Of a DNA stretch of 20,147 nt, positions 18,301 to 20,147 are shown piece after piece (position 1 is the first letter of the stretch; each line of letters starts with the position of its first letter). A program made the translations under genes and the position numbers. The notes beneath the pieces are model-generated. The model searched no databases. It was given only the letters and a program-made list of their open reading frames with translations, and was not told the DNA's origin. Source of the DNA: Planctomycetota bacterium (lineage in GTDB: Bacteria > Planctomycetota > Planctomycetia > Isosphaerales > Isosphaeraceae); contig JAJYDH010000046.1 in the NCBI GenBank assembly GCA_021777685.1, forward strand, positions 1 through 20,147, given 5' to 3'.

Positions 18301-20147
18301 AACGCGACCACCGACCCGTACTCGCAGTACGTCGCCGAGGGCGCCGCGACGGTCTTCCAGGAGGACACCAAGCTCCCGCAGATCTCGGCGTTCAGCCCGC
18401 TGGCCAACACCGTCGCGACGGTCAACGCCAGCGGCCAGGTGATCGTCTCGGTGACGTTCAACAAGAACATCAAGACCTCGACCCTCAACGCTAACTCGAT
18501 CCTGGTCGAGCGGACCGGCGGCACGGGCAACTTCAACGGGACGCTCATCCCCGTCCCGATCGTCGCCAGCAGCTTCACCGAGACCTATCTCGGCGACGCG
18601 ACCGGCTCCGAGCTGGTCACCTTCGCCCTCCAAGGGCCCCTGCCCAACGACCAGTACGAGATCATCCTGAAGGGGACCGGGACCGCCCCGATCACCGACA
18701 TCGCCGGCAACCCGCTCAGCGGGGCGTTCTTCGGGACCTTCCCGACCGGCAGCGGCACCGCGACGACCGGGAGCGACTTCGTCAACCAGGCCTTCGCCGT
18801 CTACCAGCCGAGCCTGGCCCACCTGATCTACGTCCAGGCCCCGACCGGGGTCACCAACACGGGCGTCCAGGGCACCCGGGAGAACCCGTTCCCGACCATC
18901 GCCGCGGCGATGGCGGCGGCCATGGTCGGCGACGACGTCCTGGTCCTGCCGGGCACCTACAAGGAGGACGTCATCCTCAAGGCCGGCGTCCGGCTGCTCT
19001 CGGCCGCCCTGACCAGCACCGACACCACGTTCACCCCCGGTAGCCCCTACCAGACCCTGATCTACGGCGTCGCCCCCTCGACGACCGTCGCCGGCGTGAC
19101 CACGCCGGGAGTCCTGGCCGCCAGCAACAACAACATCGTCACCCTGGCCACCGACGGCACCGTGATGGGCATCCCCACCGAGGTCAGCGGCTTCTCGATC
19201 ATCAGCCCGCTGATCGGCGACCCGGCCCTCGGGACGATCGACCCGACCAACATCGCGGTCCTGGCGATCAACTCGAACGTCCTGATCGACCGCGACATCA
19301 TCATCAACGCCGGGCTCGGCATCAGCGTGTTCAGCAACCAGACCGGCTCGCCGAGCACGATGGTCCTCGACGACCTCATCGCCGGCAACATCAACGGCGT
19401 CGGGATCACGAGCACCGCCGCCTCCTCGCCGACCGTGCCGACGGCGTTCATCATCAACAACACCATCGCCGACAACACCGTCGGGCTCTTCAACAGCTCG
19501 GTCACGCCCAACGTCCTCCAGGCTTACGTCCTGAACGACATCTTCTACGCCAACCACGACCTCACGCTCCAGCGCGGCGGGACCGGCATCTACTCGATGA
19601 CCACCGACACCCTGGGCGTCGGGTTCAACCTGTTCTACCGCAACGGGATGAGCGACACGATCCCGGCCTCCAACGCGGTCGGCTCCTTCGGGGCGTTCAA
19701 CCCGGCCGCCATGACCGGCACGCCCAGCTCCTCGGACCTGAACAACTTCATCGGCAACCCCGCCTTCGCCATGCCTGAGGACCCCAGGCCCAACGGCAGC
19801 ACCCCGGGTGTCTTCTACAACTACGGGAACTTCGACCTGACCAGCTCGTCGGTGGCGATCAACGCCGCCAACGGCATGGTCGCCCCGGTCTCGGACATCC
19901 TCTACAGGACGCCCATCAAGATCGCCGGCCACGGCTACCCCGGCACCGGGCCGGCCAGCATCGGTGCCTTCTACTTCGGCGGGACCGGCATCCCGGGGAC
20001 GGGCACCGGCATCATCTTCCCCGGCGTCGGGACCACCGGCACCGGCACGGGCGGCACCGGCACGGGCGGCACCACCGGATCGACCGGCGGCGGCGCCGGC
20101 ACGGGCACGGGCACGGGCACGGGCACGGGCACGGGCGGGACCACCGG
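9361..20147 (+). CDS. Giant surface protein: LEPR-XLL motif, degenerate subtilase, Ig-like and beta-helix modules; 3' end beyond window
   Basis: 3,595 codons without a stop. The ATG at 9361 has GGGGGGAG 7 bases upstream. There is no hydrophobic signal peptide. Instead an Arg-rich start leads into LPELESLENRRLLSS (residues 27-41), a form of the LEPR-XLL motif of planctomycete surface proteins. Residues about 180-660 are subtilase-like: GVPIGVISTSF (usual Asp is Thr202), DDEGRGMLENIHDIAPG (236-252), AAAGN (Asn320) and GTSSASP (Ser600). A jelly-roll/PPC-like insert occupies about 361-460. Ig-like modules resembling Big_5 follow at about 665-770, 781-905 and 1221-1410, with an Ig-like stretch at 921-1055. 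From about 1440 to 2560 comes a right-handed parallel beta-helix region (YGGIVFRNFD at 1641, RWGGITLRSG at 1965, many NNTFxxN-like turns). More Ig-like modules lie at about 2690-2865 and 3005-3150. A DUF1565-like beta-helix starts GTRENPFPTIAAAM (3171) and DDVLVLPGTYKEDV. The end is Thr-Gly-rich. I noticed only one Cys (1276). Likely an adhesin or surface-coat protein; proteolysis is doubtful. Confidence 0.93.
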   Translation, partial: MGSFKGRGRGEQPKRRDDGSRRRRQGLPELESLENRRLLSSAPASVSTTELNLIRTGPMANEGQDLIHIYQQYSTYVQNGSVGTFTSDLSSFINFSNNGTSVGIDAHFKGDMGAYEQALKQFGMTVLATNAPNNVVEGYVPIASLPEIATEAQTQSVSAVYTPKAFSQGVAANQAATTLGSDVASTTYGVTGAGVPIGVISTSFNHGTPNAQTSSIATGDLPANVQVIDDTATATDDEGRGMLENIHDIAPGSPLSFATGLNGQVAFANNINALATQAGAKVIVDDLGIANEPYFQDGVISQQINSYVAGGGVYVAAAGNQADSGYLTNFRATSTTVPAIGSGTYLNFDGTGATSAPLLPINIYTPGTGIVMQFDQPFDKAGGGVSSEVDLYLLDASGKIVGQSNNNNVQTNEPIQFILTDNSGNPLQAGLYQLAVQVVSGPNPGHVVIYSTGDGGFSVSRQFGTAGGTSFPSTFGHNSGANTISVGAVPFWGAPPYTTPATVYNEPFSSTGPRLINFDASGNPIPTQVLLKPDISAPDGGVTSFFPTPAAQNTLDTSNVPFPTAAFPPYPGSPQTVQGEPVTATNLNVQPTLPAFFGTSSASPNLAAVIALMKQANPTITRAGILNALESTATPLDGGGQSVWTPQGGFGLANAPRALAAAQSLKVLYITPGANQIIGATPTTITVTFNQPVKLATVTASDLVVVGPNGSTVVVGAPFGVDSPTFPTQVSFPITIIPAPGKSVSGTFYDAFSSGVITSETGVPLNPGTIHDQFNLQQQNGPAVVSTTFVGRIVTITFSEAVNPATVNQANIYLFRAGGTTLPLVNPADVIVSDLPGAVFSYNASTLTVTIDLTNVAQSQLPTDQYALVVLPAVTDGIGNPLNGLFNGVFPSGQYPQFPNTAYPSGSPFVQSLGIVQLTAPLVSYLSLAPASDSGISGDNNTNITTPSLVGQITSRFPGSLANQLVYVEFNGIGHAGVPFGSLDLNVGANGRGFVGQYDVVTTTNALGQFTVPYPVGVAGLPEGVNRVRVVVVGQADSPPLAGYASSQDYAFRVDTSLPYVGATANSPASSIPEMANINSLTSLTLNVIDPVNPTVAGSPFAVPPSLSYPALNPTLADSTQNYRLFLLPSPTNGLTTSKDYSNYITSATFTSTSARILSTDPYTGKVVVTFAPGLPQGTYQFFALPASAGGALADAAGNPFTNTQANSAAGVSTYYELDFNLQPTPTYITNYAAITYDPNGTSSYGGVGFDVTGPRANYEIPKPGTTARSTAPPNCFVIDFSNPLNPAVNYTNDVQLVRSADTPTSQPDGNFGDLGITNTSGYTVVPGTIVTLVNSVPGAVFGQYGYDNRLVIQLPAGYSLPADYYRVYLPNAGTSAITDVYGNQLDGEFLGYQNAQGKYVDQLQTGQVRGAGANELPDLSGDGTPGGAFMTGFVVVPNGGIIYAKADAIYNPLIPSQTPDGSAAKPFPVLAPEAVPTAANGGNLNSPVNAGTNFNPAYDYSGSGQFEPSAFFAAQQFVQATGGPVVIIAEQSIPSRDPNTGAIYQKPFVLEAPTPSGNSAAINAGNASAAVPAMTTLILGAGTILKMQNAALLVQNQGSALQVLGGPNSYQNVTVTSYKDSSIGGVSNGNPASVPSAGDYGGIVFRNFDQGIIPGATTARTSLFPGQIPITGNPLIDNRLKGPFASSTNPASQVDAISGADDIMSYVSFLVEKYAGGSVPQTNGTQYDGITLLNSRPTIVNTMLADAGGPGSAVAGLSVDVNSLRADGVAQGPLLRNDQFINNGLNGIYIRAQVSSGVAEATNAIVYPTNPASAGGAANYVLDNPYPYLLTSRLIIGSTLVEESGGTQTSNTDRLYVDPGMLVKFELGAGVLVQSGASLNVGDQTYIKNFDLNNNYNPASSGFKANSAGLANALFTSLVDDTASTSYFDPISQTTTTIVAALPAVPGGSGAAQPTAGNVPASSRWGGITLRSGSVDVINSAVFRYGGGTINTPTGSAIQHVIEVNPGDGIGANLMLTNDTFTDNADVPINLTPNAIEAGNPLTPLASGNPFIHGNIFERNGYNGVGVQGGTAGNTSNLDVNSVWTGGDFTYILRNTIVVGPPPGNGGIPTVPSATTLQPEPTPNVTLTLQSTLAGTVLADGTVVAAPGVPLLIKLQGGVANETPGVNPAAAVPNSYTGGAGFLVGVDNGIIPPAGDPLVDPGAFSQLRIVGIGADQTTGQSRVPVIITSIFDNTVGTTVDNVTMNTAITGSTTAPKAGDGGIIYFGGNSLTNYNLLDPRSGNIIDNADIKYITRIEQQGGGIIYTVDSTSGGTVGTGNFYSQKLGLPQTVDGATNFSDQYNQAKQLVISNSNLSTFSDAGFIAHPGYDAIAVAVNYINTTGVVYSVTNVLGEATHSFLVNDTFSNMPTGAEIISETADNAFFPSPAVAIFLNDTFYNDAIGIHTVAPASDGINSLSHVASLAMDNIFSNISGNAIQLDGQDYGSEVQYNLFYQVGTAVGGSNPVANDQPILGNPEFRNPAAGNFFLLPNSAAIDVARSELGPSIFGDMLYPAVNVIDPATNQLYPIPIRNEPTQGLFGATGAPAGDINPSGGLGVAPYAVDIVTLPGEPVSQRGFPDQWIPVLASSGTGTGGTGSNPVTFDYIPITGERDQAGNLRVKDPNSPNVGFGSRPYFDVGAFEYIIQNPPVVDAVLSNTSINNAPVLTNIYGVGTIAGTNKIPGLIQVILSQPINPATLNGSSVFLEASGGDGIFGNGNSPADRFINLSGLIYYNATVNGLGQPIYVLTINTAGIFASDPFPVADEYRLVLKGTGSSVIRNTDGLALDGLNLDANGNQLPLPSGSDMFPGSDFQVTFTIDTNSPSIVPGTFVLDPASDSSGGKNITNVTLPTFDGTITDTFPPANPLAGQQVYIDVSTKGNGVFDLIDAGTGITNAQGQFSIKLTTPIPNTPNTVGTDGIQGDPGATYTQVRVRVVNPAGNQSNATTDPYSQYVAEGAATVFQEDTKLPQISAFSPLANTVATVNASGQVIVSVTFNKNIKTSTLNANSILVERTGGTGNFNGTLIPVPIVASSFTETYLGDATGSELVTFALQGPLPNDQYEIILKGTGTAPITDIAGNPLSGAFFGTFPTGSGTATTGSDFVNQAFAVYQPSLAHLIYVQAPTGVTNTGVQGTRENPFPTIAAAMAAAMVGDDVLVLPGTYKEDVILKAGVRLLSAALTSTDTTFTPGSPYQTLIYGVAPSTTVAGVTTPGVLAASNNNIVTLATDGTVMGIPTEVSGFSIISPLIGDPALGTIDPTNIAVLAINSNVLIDRDIIINAGLGISVFSNQTGSPSTMVLDDLIAGNINGVGITSTAASSPTVPTAFIINNTIADNTVGLFNSSVTPNVLQAYVLNDIFYANHDLTLQRGGTGIYSMTTDTLGVGFNLFYRNGMSDTIPASNAVGSFGAFNPAAMTGTPSSSDLNNFIGNPAFAMPEDPRPNGSTPGVFYNYGNFDLTSSSVAINAANGMVAPVSDILYRTPIKIAGHGYPGTGPASIGAFYFGGTGIPGTGTGIIFPGVGTTGTGTGGTGTGGTTGSTGGGAGTGTGTGTGTGTGGTT
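20035..20147 (+). repeat. Thr-Gly coding microsatellite, with six tandem ACGGGC units
   Basis: The giant gene ends at the window edge in a tract encoding almost only Thr and Gly. It contains six perfect tandem ACGGGC hexamers (20101-20136), preceded by irregular ACC/ACG-GGC pairs from about 20035. Each unit encodes Thr-Gly, so copy-number change keeps the frame. It is probably a flexible linker to further domains outside the window. Confidence 0.9.

Noticed and set aside
9142..19932. Minus-strand open frame of 3,596 codons opposite the giant gene
   Set aside because: Its translation is dominated by Arg, Asp, Val and Gly with no hydrophobic core pattern or known domain. It mirrors the plus-strand gene, whose G/C third positions remove stop codons from the antisense frame. 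The plus strand has recognisable domains and a good ribosome site.

Overview
The window comes from a very GC-rich bacterial chromosome, with third codon positions almost all G or C. The gene content points to Planctomycetes, most likely an Isosphaeraceae-type organism. The evidence is: (i) a membrane pyrophosphatase of the divergent 'DCTGDNAGDS...TADGFETYGV' type; (ii) a DUF1559 / type IV-pilin-like protein ending in the usual DG...WWALGT tail; (iii) an enormous cell-surface protein that opens with a LEPR-XLL-like motif (LENRRLLSS) and mixes a subtilase-like domain with Ig-like and parallel beta-helix segments. Taxonomy is inferred from families only.

Layout. At the left edge, on the minus strand, lies the 5' two-thirds of a membrane-integral pyrophosphatase gene (1-1401), cut by the window. 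A 574-bp divergent intergenic region follows, somewhat AT-richer, with candidate promoters for both directions. Next is a likely two-gene plus-strand operon of exported proteins: a SpoIVB-type S55 peptidase-domain protein (1976-3874) and a beta-propeller / fibronectin-like protein (3926-6061). The stretch 6062-6450 holds spaced copies of a short CGAACCCA-type motif. It runs into the 5' part of the DUF1559 gene (start uncertain, 6401-7420). Converging on that gene is a small exported molybdopterin-binding-like protein (minus, 7448-7912). A YihX-like HAD phosphatase (8056-8682) is divergent from it. After a 678-bp non-coding stretch, one plus-strand reading frame runs without a stop from 9361 to the window end (3,595 codons), finishing in a Thr-Gly repeat tract. 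It takes up more than half of the window.

How the genes relate. Most of the products appear to act outside the cytoplasm: the S55/propeller pair, the DUF1559 protein, the Mo-domain protein and the giant surface protein. The pyrophosphatase energises a membrane. Apart from the probable S55/propeller operon I see no cluster that reads as one pathway, no mobile elements, no RNA genes and no CRISPR. The most unusual items are the giant protein, whose subtilase-like domain keeps Ser and Asn but lacks the usual Asp and His, and the spaced-motif region in front of the DUF1559 gene.
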